Part shown: one piece after another, positions 26,258 through 36,178 of the stretch
How positions within the stretch are numbered: position 1 is the stretch's first letter
Layout: the number at the start of each line of letters is the position of its first letter
NCBI GenBank assembly: GCA_016217665.1
Contig: JACRHF010000025.1
Coordinates: 1 to 41,847 of the forward strand
DNA length: 41,847 nt
DNA from: Nitrospirota bacterium
Lineage (GTDB): Bacteria; Nitrospirota; 9FT-COMBO-42-15; HDB-SIOI813
Direction: 5' to 3'
Notes under the pieces: generated by a model
What the model saw: the letters and a program-made list of their open reading frames with translations, nothing else
The model's database searches: none
Told to the model about the DNA's origin: nothing
Made by a program: the position numbers and the translations under genes

Positions 26258-26785
26258 ATGAGTGAAGGCTTTGCCATATGGATCACGGGGCTGCCAGCCT
26301 CAGGGAAGACTGCCCTGGCAGAGGTCATCATCCGAAGGCTCGATGAATGGTATGGGATGAAAGTGACCCACCTGGAATCCGATACCCTTCGGAAGATCCT
26401 GACCCCGGAACCGACCTACTCTCTCAAAGAGAGGGACTGGTTCTATGAGGTCATGACATTTATGGGGCAAATGCTGACAACCAACGGGATTAGTGTTATA
26501 TTGGATGCTACTGCAAACAGGAAAAGACACCGGAATAAAGCCCGGACCTCCATCACCAAATTCATGGAGGTCTATGTCAAATGCCCCCTGCAGAGCTGTA
26601 TGGCAAGGGACCCCAAGGGGATCTATCAGATGGCGCAGATGGGAAAGGCCGCCACGGTCCCGGGGATACAGGATGTGTATGAGGAGCCGGAGGCGCCGGA
26701 GATCATCATAGAGTCCGACAGGGTCTCGCCGGAGGAGGGGGCCGAACATGTCCTCGCAGGGCTGAAGGAAAAAGGATGGGTATAG
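26258..26785 (+). CDS. APS-kinase-like (CysC-type) kinase
   Basis: A 175-residue P-loop kinase. The Walker A is GLPASGKT, and KGIYQMAQMGKAATVPGIQDVYEEPEAPE resembles the KGLYxxA..G...GID.PYE.P.APE segment of APS kinases. The substrate motifs differ: HLESDTLRKIL replaces LDGDNVRHGL, and DATANRKRHRNKAR replaces the SPISPYRxDRxxAR segment. It may thus phosphorylate a related but different compound. No sulfate-reduction gene is nearby. The ATG follows GAGGAGGTCC, and MAT follows 15 bases after the stop. Confidence 0.8.
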   Translation: MSEGFAIWITGLPASGKTALAEVIIRRLDEWYGMKVTHLESDTLRKILTPEPTYSLKERDWFYEVMTFMGQMLTTNGISVILDATANRKRHRNKARTSITKFMEVYVKCPLQSCMARDPKGIYQMAQMGKAATVPGIQDVYEEPEAPEIIIESDRVSPEEGAEHVLAGLKEKGWV

Positions 26786-26800
26786 GGACACAGGTGAATA

Positions 26801-28018
26801 ATGGATATCTTTGTTGAACGATTGAGCGGCCTGTCTGTCGCCGAACGGAAGGTCGAGATCGTAGAAAGAAAAGGCATCGGGCATCCGGACTCCATTTGCG
26901 ATGCCATTATGGAAGAGGTGTCCTTAGCGCTCAGTCATGAGTATATGAACCGCTTCGGTGTCATCCTTCATCACAACATTGATAAGGGGCTCCTGGTCGC
27001 AGGAGGTGTAGAGCGGAGGTTCGGCGGCGGCAGGGTAACAGAACCGATGCGGCTCGTATTTGGTGACCGGGCTACTTTCAAAACAGATAACAAGACGATA
27101 CCGGTTAAAGATATCGTCATCACTACCGCAAAGCAGTGGCTTAAAGATAACCTGAGATTTATAGACCCGGATGTTCATGTGAAATATCAGGTGGAGATCA
27201 GGCCCGCATCGCAGGAACTCCAGGATATATTCTCGCGGGGCGGCGGCGTCCTTGGGGCCAATGACACCTCTGCGGCAGTCGGTTATGCCCCTCTGACTGA
27301 GACCGAGAGTGTGGTATTGGATACTGAGTTATATCTGAATTCAAAGGAATTTAAGGACCGGTTTCCTGAGACCGGCGAGGATATCAAGATTATGGGTTTC
27401 AGGAAAGAGCGCGATTTGACGCTGATTATCGCCATGCCGTTTATCGACAGATATATCGCAGATGAGTCCTCCTATTTTGCAAAAAAGGGGAGCGTCTATC
27501 AGGCCATAGGGGATTTTGTCCGCTCAAGATGTAAGGGTCTTAATAGGCTTAATAAGATCGATATCCGCCTTAATGCGCTGGACAGGGAGGGACGGGGTCT
27601 TGGGGGCATATATCTGAGTGTCCTCGGGACATCTGCAGAGGATGCAGACTCCGGCGAGGTAGGTCGGGGGAACAGGGTAAACGGGATTATCGCGTTGAAC
27701 CGGCCCTCGGCAGCCGAGGCGGCCGCCGGGAAGAATGCCGTAAGCCATGTGGGCAAGATCTATAACATACTGGCGCACAAGACAGCCCATACGATCTATG
27801 AGAGTATCGATGGGATAAAGGAGGTGTATGTCTGGCTTGCAAGCCAGATAGGAACACCGATTAACATGCCTGTCATCGCATCGGCACAGGTCTTACTGGA
27901 ACACCGGGCCTCATTTCCTTCGATCAGGAGGAAGATCGGGGAGATCATTAATAAAGAACTGTCAGAAATGGATATGTTTTGCAACGAACTGCTGCAAGGG
28001 AAATATCCTGTATGCTAA
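26801..28018 (+). CDS. Archaeal-type S-adenosylmethionine synthetase
   Basis: A 405-residue protein of the archaeal MAT family, which is unrelated in detail to bacterial MetK. Diagnostic stretches are ERKGIGHPDSICDAIME, HHNIDKGLLVAGGV, GANDTSAAVGYAPLTETE and GRGNRVNGIIALNRP. It makes AdoMet from methionine and ATP. It is the third gene of a plus-strand set with two kinases. Presence in a bacterium suggests transfer from archaea at some point or an old bacterial lineage of this family. Whether a bacterial metK exists elsewhere cannot be seen. Confidence 0.93.
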   Translation: MDIFVERLSGLSVAERKVEIVERKGIGHPDSICDAIMEEVSLALSHEYMNRFGVILHHNIDKGLLVAGGVERRFGGGRVTEPMRLVFGDRATFKTDNKTIPVKDIVITTAKQWLKDNLRFIDPDVHVKYQVEIRPASQELQDIFSRGGGVLGANDTSAAVGYAPLTETESVVLDTELYLNSKEFKDRFPETGEDIKIMGFRKERDLTLIIAMPFIDRYIADESSYFAKKGSVYQAIGDFVRSRCKGLNRLNKIDIRLNALDREGRGLGGIYLSVLGTSAEDADSGEVGRGNRVNGIIALNRPSAAEAAAGKNAVSHVGKIYNILAHKTAHTIYESIDGIKEVYVWLASQIGTPINMPVIASAQVLLEHRASFPSIRRKIGEIINKELSEMDMFCNELLQGKYPVC

Positions 28019-28045
28019 GGAGCAGTGAATAGTGAATAGAAAGGT

Positions 28046-28120
28046 GGAAAAGGGGACAGATTTATTTTTCCCCTTAACAGCTCGGCATTATAGGGGAAAA
28101 ATAAATCTGTCCCCTTTTCC
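28046..28120. repeat. GGGGACA-type palindrome with perfect 29-bp arms
   Basis: The 29 bases at 28046-28074 are exactly complementary to 28092-28120, with a 17-base loop. The arm contains GGGGACAGATTTATTTTTCC, the type of palindrome seen as dispersed REP elements in Deltaproteobacteria and Nitrospirota. It lies between MAT and the DksA-like gene and could also terminate transcription from the MAT side. Confidence 0.85.
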
Positions 28121-28158
28121 AGTCAAACAGAGTTAACCCGTAAGGAGGTCGGTATCCT

Positions 28159-28587
28159 ATGGCGACAAAGAAAAAGAAAGAGGCGCTCCGGAAGATGCTG
28201 GTGGAAAAGAAACGGGAGGTTTGGGGTGATATCAAAGAAAGGCTTTTTGAACAGCTCGGCAAGGAATACAGGCGTGAGATAGAGACGGCCCTCGATGAAG
28301 GGGACAGGGCCCTGGCCAATCTTGCTGAGGAGACAGGCATTACCATAGTCAATCTCCGGAAAGACATGCTGGAGAAGATAGACCGTGCCTTAGAGAAGCT
28401 CGATCAAGGTACCTATGGCATCTGTGAGGACTGCGGGGGAGAGATCAGCGAACAGCGTCTGAAGGCAGTCCCCTTTGCCATCTATTGCATCGAATGCAAG
28501 CAGAAGAGGGAGGAGCTGGAACAGATAGAACAGGAACGGGAGCCCTTCGGCGCCCCGGCACCCCCTGAGGTGGGAGAGGAGATCTAA
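28159..28587 (+). CDS. DksA/TraR-type C4 zinc-finger protein
   Basis: A 142-residue protein. A basic, coiled-coil N-terminal half is followed by the four-Cys finger CEDC-x17-CIEC, as in DksA/TraR family proteins that enter the RNA polymerase secondary channel. The sequence YGICEDCGGEISEQRLKAVP is typical. Unlike classic DksA, the tip with the DxxDxA motif is not evident. AAGGAGGT precedes the ATG. A promoter-proximal palindromic repeat ends 38 bases upstream. Confidence 0.9.
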   Translation: MATKKKKEALRKMLVEKKREVWGDIKERLFEQLGKEYRREIETALDEGDRALANLAEETGITIVNLRKDMLEKIDRALEKLDQGTYGICEDCGGEISEQRLKAVPFAIYCIECKQKREELEQIEQEREPFGAPAPPEVGEEI

Positions 28588-28600
28588 CAAACGAAGTTCA

Positions 28601-29335
28601 CTACAAGTTTTTTAATTCATCAATACCAAATATATTGATCTTGTTCAGTTCCCGGCCGGGAAAGAAGCTCATGAGCTGACGCAGGATAACCTTCTTGGGG
28701 GCAAAACTGGCCAAAAAGACGTCAATCTTACCCTGAGAATGCTCACGGATATCCTCTAAGAATTGAAGCTGATGCTCCTTTTCTTTGAGGTAGAATTTCA
28801 CCTTGCATTCATAGCACTGCCCGCTCTCCTTCTCCGGGTCCCAGGCCCCGATATCTATCTTCTGTCCTTCTTCTCTGGTCCTGTCACGCCGGGTATTCCA
28901 GTCTTCGATCACAACATAGCAATCCCTTCGAACAATGCTCTTTAGTCTGTAGGCATACACCTCTTTGACCCGCTGAAACACATAAATCTCAGGGAACAGG
29001 CTTCTCCGTTTCCCAAGTATGGAGAGCCCCTCCTCTGTCTGCGAAAAACTGGAGTAGAGAGAAAAGAGGTGTTTGAAGAACTCGAGAAACGTGGGGTCGT
29101 TCTCGAGCATCTTCTTCTTGGCCCATATCTTTACCTTCTCAGGGAGGGTTTCAACACTGTCCAGATCTATGAGGTCTTTCTCTTTAAAACAGAAACATAT
29201 GATAGAGGCATAATTGTAGAAGTCTTCCCCCCTCTTGGAAAGGAGGATGGTATTTATGGCAGTAACATCTACATCTGATTCCAGCTCACGCAAGAACTTT
29301 TCACTTCGTTCGTCTACCGGAAAGTCTACTCGCAT
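28601..29335 (-). CDS. Unrecognised protein with PD-(D/E)XK-like signature
   Basis: A 244-residue protein, mostly helical in the first half. The region KIDIGAWDPEKESGQCYECKVKF (D161, E176, K178) fits the D...ExK core of PD-(D/E)XK nucleases, with candidate upstream Glu in EIYVFQRVKEV. Restriction, repair or toxin roles are all possible; no match to a named family is claimed. Its start overlaps the 3' end of the gene before it by 35 bases, and the three-gene set 30553-28601 is likely one transcript. Confidence 0.7.
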   Translation of the reverse strand: MRVDFPVDERSEKFLRELESDVDVTAINTILLSKRGEDFYNYASIICFCFKEKDLIDLDSVETLPEKVKIWAKKKMLENDPTFLEFFKHLFSLYSSFSQTEEGLSILGKRRSLFPEIYVFQRVKEVYAYRLKSIVRRDCYVVIEDWNTRRDRTREEGQKIDIGAWDPEKESGQCYECKVKFYLKEKEHQLQFLEDIREHSQGKIDVFLASFAPKKVILRQLMSFFPGRELNKINIFGIDELKNL

Positions 29336-29765
29336 TAGGCAACTCTCTCGTTTTGTTTAGCGCTATTCTGGACGAAAATATCATCGGAGAAAAACCCATC
29401 TTATCCGTTATATGGGCTATAATTGCTGAAGAATGAGGCAGACACTGATTTAAGATTGAGAGTATATTCTTTCGCATTTTGACCAGCTTTGTTATCTCCT
29501 GCGGAGAGAGCGGCTCTGCCAGGAGGATAGACGCCCCGATCACCACTTCGATCTGGAACGGACCTTCATGGGGTGTAAAGGTAATCTTATCTGTTACCGC
29601 TACTGAAAAATGATCACTCTTCCCTCTGGGAAGATCAATCTCGTGAGAGACGTCACGCGTTATTTCCAACTGATTCAGGGCCTCTTCAGGGATGACAGGG
29701 GGCCTGCTTGCGGTGATATTCTTGAGATAACAATCAATATCTCTTATTTTCTCGATGATATCCAA
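29301..29765 (-). CDS. Unrecognised protein, middle gene of three-gene cassette
   Basis: A 154-residue frame beginning at a TTG (29765); a CTG twelve bases upstream is another option, and no strong ribosome site is visible for either. It has no membrane segment or clear motif. The middle part (DHFSVAVTDKITFTPHEGPFQIEVVIGA) looks like beta strands, and ASILLAEPLSPQEITKLVKMRKNILSIL like helix. The C terminus is Arg/Ser-rich. It overlaps the following nuclease-like gene. Function unknown. Confidence 0.6.
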   Translation of the reverse strand: MDIIEKIRDIDCYLKNITASRPPVIPEEALNQLEITRDVSHEIDLPRGKSDHFSVAVTDKITFTPHEGPFQIEVVIGASILLAEPLSPQEITKLVKMRKNILSILNQCLPHSSAIIAHITDKMGFSPMIFSSRIALNKTRELPNASRLSGRRTK

Positions 29766-29821
29766 GTATTGCTTCAGATATGTAAGTGCACTCTCCGCAG
29801 CCTACTGCGGGATTCCGGGTC

Positions 29822-30553
29822 TCACGTGGATTCCACCAGCCGGGTCTTCTCTTTAACCCACCGGTTGAACCCTAATAATGGTCTGCGCCGCTCTCTGATC
29901 TGAGACCTTACAGAAAAGGTCCTGTCTCCTGCAAAGACAGCCTCAATGGAGGGGGTATGCTTGTTCAGATTGGTCACCCACCTGTCAAGGGCAAACGAAC
30001 GGGTCTTTCCCTTGCTGATCGTTACGGGCCCTCTCTTCAGACTCATGTGAGTGAGATCCTTATCATAATATTCCGGTATGGCCTCAAGCCATAAACGATA
30101 TTCAGGATCCTCAACAGACTTCAGATCATCTAAGGCAGATGACAGATAATCCCCTGCATGGGCAAGCCTGGTAATGTCCGCCAAATTTTTGGCTTTGGTA
30201 TTCTCGAGGATATCAATTAATTGGGGAAATATCTCCTTCTCTAACAAGCCCTTGAGCCTGTCACTCTTCCCCAGCCTCTTGACCACCTTTTCAATCTTCT
30301 TTTTGTCCGACAGGTCCTTTGAGGTCAGTCTGTTTTTGAAGTTGGCCTCCCGCATCACCTCATGATTCAGATGGGACAGATACCTTAGTAGAAACAGGCC
30401 TATGACCACCCTGGACACTACCCCGCTTAACTGACGTTCTATCTTGGGATTCAGGTGCCAGAGCGTAAATATCTGATCGTACGTAAGTTCAGAGATCTGG
30501 TGGACAAAACGCTCATCCTGGATCTGATTGAGGAGGGATTTCAGATCTTTCAT
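29822..30553 (-). CDS. Unrecognised helical protein, first gene of three-gene cassette
   Basis: A 243-residue, charged, mostly helical protein starting MKDLKSLLNQIQDERFVHQI. A hydrophobic stretch (SGVVSRVVIGLFLLRYLSHL) could be a buried helix or amphipathic segment rather than a clear membrane span. A Lys-rich region (SDKKKIEKVVKRLGKSDRLK) follows. The C terminus is basic. It is followed on the same strand by two other unknown genes and preceded by the GH57 gene 54 bases upstream. I do not recognise the family. Confidence 0.65.
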   Translation of the reverse strand: MKDLKSLLNQIQDERFVHQISELTYDQIFTLWHLNPKIERQLSGVVSRVVIGLFLLRYLSHLNHEVMREANFKNRLTSKDLSDKKKIEKVVKRLGKSDRLKGLLEKEIFPQLIDILENTKAKNLADITRLAHAGDYLSSALDDLKSVEDPEYRLWLEAIPEYYDKDLTHMSLKRGPVTISKGKTRSFALDRWVTNLNKHTPSIEAVFAGDRTFSVRSQIRERRRPLLGFNRWVKEKTRLVEST

Positions 30554-30607
30554 AGGAGCAACTTTAGACTAAATAAACCCCGGTGTCAAGTCTTTTAGAT
30601 GCACCTC

Positions 30608-32821
30608 TTAAACGCACCACCTTATGGCATCAAACTCCTCTGTAGGGACCTCGAAGGATAGGTAGCCGCGGGCAGGCCACCGCTCTATTTCCTCCTCCCC
30701 CCGGCATACAGAGATGACAAACTGCACCTCTTCATTCGCAGAGACCTGCAGCATCCTGAAGGGGACGGCGATCTCTATGATCTCCTTAGCCGCCACACGC
30801 TCCACACCCTGCACCCTGGCCCACCTCCCATTGCTATCCCGCTTAACCTGCGCGGCCTCAACCTTGCCGGGCTGCGGTATCCTGATTTCAATACGCTCTA
30901 CATGGGGGCTTATTATATTGATATGAAACACAAAGCCCTGCACATTCGGCGAAGAAAGGTTGATCCCCGTGTCGAGCCGGATAAAGAGATGATCGAGGTC
31001 AAGGCCATAGTAAATACCCGATAGGATACTGTCAACTTGATGCATCACCCCGCCTACGGCCCGCGGATCGTAGATGCCCGCAGGCAGCCACTCATAATAA
31101 CTCGTGACGATTCCATCAATATCCGGTTTTATAAAGGCAACAAGCTCTCTGGCCAACTTGCTCTTCCTCTCCTCTCTCAATAACGGTATGGTATATTTCT
31201 CCGGGGGCTCTTTCCCTAACAGTTGATAGATCCCTATCAACTGGGCCCTGAACAACTGGTCAAACTTCTCATCAATCCCTGAATTATGTTCTTCCCCAAA
31301 CCACCAGCACCAATCGCTCCCTTCAGCGATATATAACTTTTCCCAGGCCTCTCTAAACCTCTTCTTATCCCCTCCCGCCTGTTCCTGCTCAGAGGCTAAC
31401 AGATCCCTCGTCTCCCCCAGGAGATCCCATGCGGCATTGTCCTCTTCATCACCGATCCATATCTTGAAATTATGATTGATCCAGGAGCCCGGAAATAGCC
31501 TGTCAATCCGCCTTGCCGGAGGATGTTCTGTAAGATAGTCGCCTATCCTCACCGTCTTAAACGCGCTCTCATTGCTTAGTCTCTCATAAAGACAGGAAAG
31601 GAAATCATGCCCGTCATTTTTATAATGTTCCCAGGCATTTTCCCCGTCCAGGATGATCGAGACAAGATGATCTCCATCGTGTCCTGAAACGCTTTGCCGG
31701 ATACGGTGCAGACGGCCGATCAGATCATCCACCGCCCTCCTGCTGTCCCATTTGGAATAGACAAATCCGATCAGGTCTGAGATCTGGTGGTCCCGGAAGA
31801 TCATCGAGACCGTATGTCCAAATCTCTCTGTATAGTAGGGTTTATAGAGCGCCTCAGGGATTCCCTCATCTCCGGCTAATCCACGGTAAAAGTTCATATC
31901 TAAGGACTTGGCCAATATCTCCTCATCCGTCGCAATCCACTGAATGCCTGCATCACCAATCAGTGCCAGGGCATCCTCGCTGACAGACCCCTCTGAAGGC
32001 CACATCCCTCTCGGAGCATGACCAAATATCTTCTTGTGGTAGGCAACGGCCTTATCAATCTGGGTCTTGGCATCTTCAGGGTGCCTGAATCTATTCCGGG
32101 GCAGCATAATCCCCGGAATGGCGGTCTTTGCAATATCTGTATCGCAGAGCAGAGGGAGTATCGGATGATAATACGGGGAGGCAGATATCTCTATCTGTCC
32201 CCGCCCTGCCATCTTCCGGTATTCGGGGACAATCATCCGTAATACATCAATCTGCTTCCTGATGAGCTCCCCCTTCTCTTCTTCAGAGAAATCCCGCCCC
32301 TTTTCTATCAGATGCATTAACAGCGGATCAGTCCCCTTGAACGTGGGATCAAACCAGGCGAGATTAAACCAGACCTGCAGGTCCAAAAAATCCTGTGGAG
32401 TAAACCTGCGGCAGGCCCTCTCAAGCATCTGTGGGTTGGGTTCATACCCCCTCTTCTCCAAAAGGTCTCTGTACCGCGGGTGTACAAACAGCATATTATC
32501 CCAATGGAGTGAGAAAAAGTTGTTGAGCAGGAACAGCTTGTCCTGTACTGTAAGCTCGGCGGCCGGTTTCAGGGTCATATCCATATATTCGTCGGTGAGT
32601 CCCTGATCCGTGTAATTCAGTATCTGCTCTATTAATGAGGGGACCATATTAAACGTCTGATGGATAGCAGGATAGCCTTCTAATATGGCCGCCATATCAT
32701 AGTAGTCTTTTATCCCATGGAGCCTGACCCACGGCATGATAAACTTGTTCGAGGTCGGGTCTTTATAGTACGGCTGGTGCATGTGCCATAAAAAGGCGAT
32801 GTATAATGGACGATCTTTCAT
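30608..32821 (-). CDS. Glycoside hydrolase family 57 protein
   Basis: A 737-residue protein. GH57 conserved regions are seen in order: HMHQPYY near residue 13, GQIEISASPYYHPILPL near 210, the nucleophile region MWPSEGSVSE with E277, and WIATDEEI then LDGENAWEHY for the acid/base region. The C-terminal 200 residues (GVMHQVDSILSGIYYGLDLDHLFIR) resemble the beta-rich part of longer GH57 proteins such as alpha-amylase/4-alpha-glucanotransferase relatives. A cytoplasmic role in glycogen or starch metabolism is likely, as there is no signal peptide. Confidence 0.92.
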   Translation of the reverse strand: MKDRPLYIAFLWHMHQPYYKDPTSNKFIMPWVRLHGIKDYYDMAAILEGYPAIHQTFNMVPSLIEQILNYTDQGLTDEYMDMTLKPAAELTVQDKLFLLNNFFSLHWDNMLFVHPRYRDLLEKRGYEPNPQMLERACRRFTPQDFLDLQVWFNLAWFDPTFKGTDPLLMHLIEKGRDFSEEEKGELIRKQIDVLRMIVPEYRKMAGRGQIEISASPYYHPILPLLCDTDIAKTAIPGIMLPRNRFRHPEDAKTQIDKAVAYHKKIFGHAPRGMWPSEGSVSEDALALIGDAGIQWIATDEEILAKSLDMNFYRGLAGDEGIPEALYKPYYTERFGHTVSMIFRDHQISDLIGFVYSKWDSRRAVDDLIGRLHRIRQSVSGHDGDHLVSIILDGENAWEHYKNDGHDFLSCLYERLSNESAFKTVRIGDYLTEHPPARRIDRLFPGSWINHNFKIWIGDEEDNAAWDLLGETRDLLASEQEQAGGDKKRFREAWEKLYIAEGSDWCWWFGEEHNSGIDEKFDQLFRAQLIGIYQLLGKEPPEKYTIPLLREERKSKLARELVAFIKPDIDGIVTSYYEWLPAGIYDPRAVGGVMHQVDSILSGIYYGLDLDHLFIRLDTGINLSSPNVQGFVFHINIISPHVERIEIRIPQPGKVEAAQVKRDSNGRWARVQGVERVAAKEIIEIAVPFRMLQVSANEEVQFVISVCRGEEEIERWPARGYLSFEVPTEEFDAIRWCV

Positions 32822-32842
32822 CTGAAAATCCCTCTAACTACC

Positions 32843-32912
32843 CGTCATTCCCACGAAAGTGGGAATCCATATCTCTGTCTGCGTTCTGGATTCCCGCTTG
32901 CGCGGGAATGAC
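32843..32912. repeat. GTCATTCCC-type double-hairpin repeat
   Basis: Outer arms GTCATTC (32844-32850) and GAATGAC (32906-32912) enclose two hairpins, TTCCCAC-GAAA-GTGGGAA and TTCCCGC-TTGC-GCGGGAA. This is a widespread dispersed repeat type in bacterial chromosomes. It lies between the GH57 start and the ftsB-like stop. A smaller palindrome ATGCCCC-AAA-GGGGCAT follows at 32928-32944. Confidence 0.75.
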
Positions 32913-32984
32913 ATGTAATGTTCCTTTATGCCCCAAAGGGGCATGCGGGTTTCACTCGAACCCTTGACCCCTTGACCCCTTTCC

Positions 32985-34591
<1,607 letters not shown>

Positions 34592-34610
34592 CTATTCCTC
34601 CCTTTCTCCA

Positions 34611-34664
34611 TTCCGGGGACATCCATACTTAATTCACATGAATTAAGTATGGATGTCCCCGGAA
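34611..34664. repeat. GGGGACAT-type palindrome with perfect 26-bp arms
   Basis: The arm at 34611-34636 (starting TTCCGGGGACATCC) is exactly complementary to 34639-34664, with a two-base centre. It shares the outer GGGGACA with the elements at 24254 and 28046. It lies between gatB and eno, with its end three bases from the gatB stop codon. Confidence 0.85.
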
Positions 34665-34666
34665 CT

Positions 34667-36109
34667 TCACTTAAGCCTCTTCTTCAGCATCTCATTGACC
34701 ACTGCCGGATTGGCCTTTCCCCCGGAGAGCTTCATGACCTGCCCCACAAAGAACCCCAGCAGCCGGTCTTTCCCGCCTCTATAGCCCTCAACCTCTTTTG
34801 GATTCTCTATAATAACCCTTTCAACATACCCTTCGATCTCGCCCTCATCTGTAATCTGGACCAGCCCCTTTTCCTTCACAATGACATCCGGGTCTTTACC
34901 GTTCTTATACATCTCTTCAAACACTGTCTTTGCGATCTTCCCGCTGATGATCCCCTCATCCATCATCTGGATCATCCGGGATAACTGTGCCGGCCTGAGC
35001 GGCGACTCCTCTACATCCACCCCGGATATCTTTAACTCCCTCAGTAGATCTCCCATGATCCAGTTGCTGATCACCTTGGGCTTACAGTATTCCTTGATAC
35101 ACTCTTCAAAGAAACCTGCAAGCGACCTGGAAGAGGTCAGCACATGGGCATCATAGGCTGGAATATCGTATTCCCTGATAAAACGGTCCCTCTTCTCATC
35201 CGGTAGTTCAGGCAGGCGCTTCCGGATCTCTTCCTGCCACTCCTTCGACACCTCTACAGGCACAAGATCAGGTTCAGGGAAGTACCGGTAGTCATGCGCC
35301 TCCTCCTTGGACCTCATTGAGACCGTTACTCCTTTATCCGTATCCCATAGCCTTGTCTCCTGCACCACCCTGCCGCCGCCCTCCAGGATATCAATCTGTC
35401 TCTTGATCTCATATTCAAGGGCCTTTTGCACAAATCGGAAGGAGTTCATGTTCTTGACCTCTGCCTTCGTGCCCAGCCTCGTCTCTCCCACAAGTCTCAC
35501 CGAGACATTGGCATCACAGCGGAAACTCCCCTCTTCCATATTACCGTCACAGATATCCAGATACCGGAGGATCTCCCGGAGGCTTTTCAGATACTCTACG
35601 GCCTCTTCAGGCACACGCATATCAGGTTCACTCACGATCTCAATCAATGGGACCCCGGCCCGGTTCAGATCCACAAGGCTTGTATCCTCACTCCCCTCAT
35701 GGATAGACTTTCCCGCATCCTCCTCCATGTGAATCCTTGTAAGACCGATCCGCTTCGTTCCTCCATCCCTGTCAATCTCAACATACCCGCCCGTTGCCAA
35801 CGGCTGTTCATACTGGGAGATCTGATACCCTTTGGGCAGATCAGGATAAAAGTAGTTTTTCCGCGCAAACCGGCAGAGCGGCTCAATCCGACAATGGGTG
35901 GCATGTGCCATCATGACGGCAAAATTCACCGCCTCCCTGTTTAATACCGGAAGGACCCCCGGCAGCCCCAGACAAACCGGGCATGTCTGGGTATTCGGTG
36001 AGGCCCCGAACTTCGTACTGCAGCCGCAGAAGATCTTGGATTTCGTCAGGAGCTGTGCGTGAATCTCCAGACCAATCACCGCCTCGTATTTTTCGTGCAC
36101 CCTTTCCAT
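34667..36109 (-). CDS. gatB: Aspartyl/glutamyl-tRNA amidotransferase subunit B
   Basis: A 480-residue subunit of the GatCAB amidotransferase that converts Glu-tRNA(Gln) or Asp-tRNA(Asn) to the amidated forms. GatB signatures are [21 protein letters not shown], the zinc-type cysteines CGC...[23 protein letters not shown] and the C-terminal YqeY-like tail ([16 protein letters not shown]). The ATG follows AAGGGG. gatA lies just upstream on the same strand, separated by a tandem heptamer repeat. Confidence 0.97.
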   Translation of the reverse strand: MERVHEKYEAVIGLEIHAQLLTKSKIFCGCSTKFGASPNTQTCPVCLGLPGVLPVLNREAVNFAVMMAHATHCRIEPLCRFARKNYFYPDLPKGYQISQYEQPLATGGYVEIDRDGGTKRIGLTRIHMEEDAGKSIHEGSEDTSLVDLNRAGVPLIEIVSEPDMRVPEEAVEYLKSLREILRYLDICDGNMEEGSFRCDANVSVRLVGETRLGTKAEVKNMNSFRFVQKALEYEIKRQIDILEGGGRVVQETRLWDTDKGVTVSMRSKEEAHDYRYFPEPDLVPVEVSKEWQEEIRKRLPELPDEKRDRFIREYDIPAYDAHVLTSSRSLAGFFEECIKEYCKPKVISNWIMGDLLRELKISGVDVEESPLRPAQLSRMIQMMDEGIISGKIAKTVFEEMYKNGKDPDVIVKEKGLVQITDEGEIEGYVERVIIENPKEVEGYRGGKDRLLGFFVGQVMKLSGGKANPAVVNEMLKKRLK

Positions 36110-36130
36110 AGCCCCTTATCTTGCCTCTTG

Positions 36131-36178
36131 CTTCTAACTTCTAACTTCTAATTTCTAACTTCTAATTTCTTACTTCTA
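36131..36178. repeat. Tandem heptamer (TTCTAAC/T) array between gatA and gatB
   Basis: CTTCTAA units recur about six times in a row with small changes (C or T at one position). The gatA stop codon (36162-36164) and its last few codons fall inside the array, so gains or losses of units would change the gatA end. Confidence 0.8.

Noticed and set aside
36131-36178. CRISPR-like array
   Set aside because: The units are seven bases with no spacers; it is a simple tandem repeat. I saw no CRISPR repeats or cas genes elsewhere.
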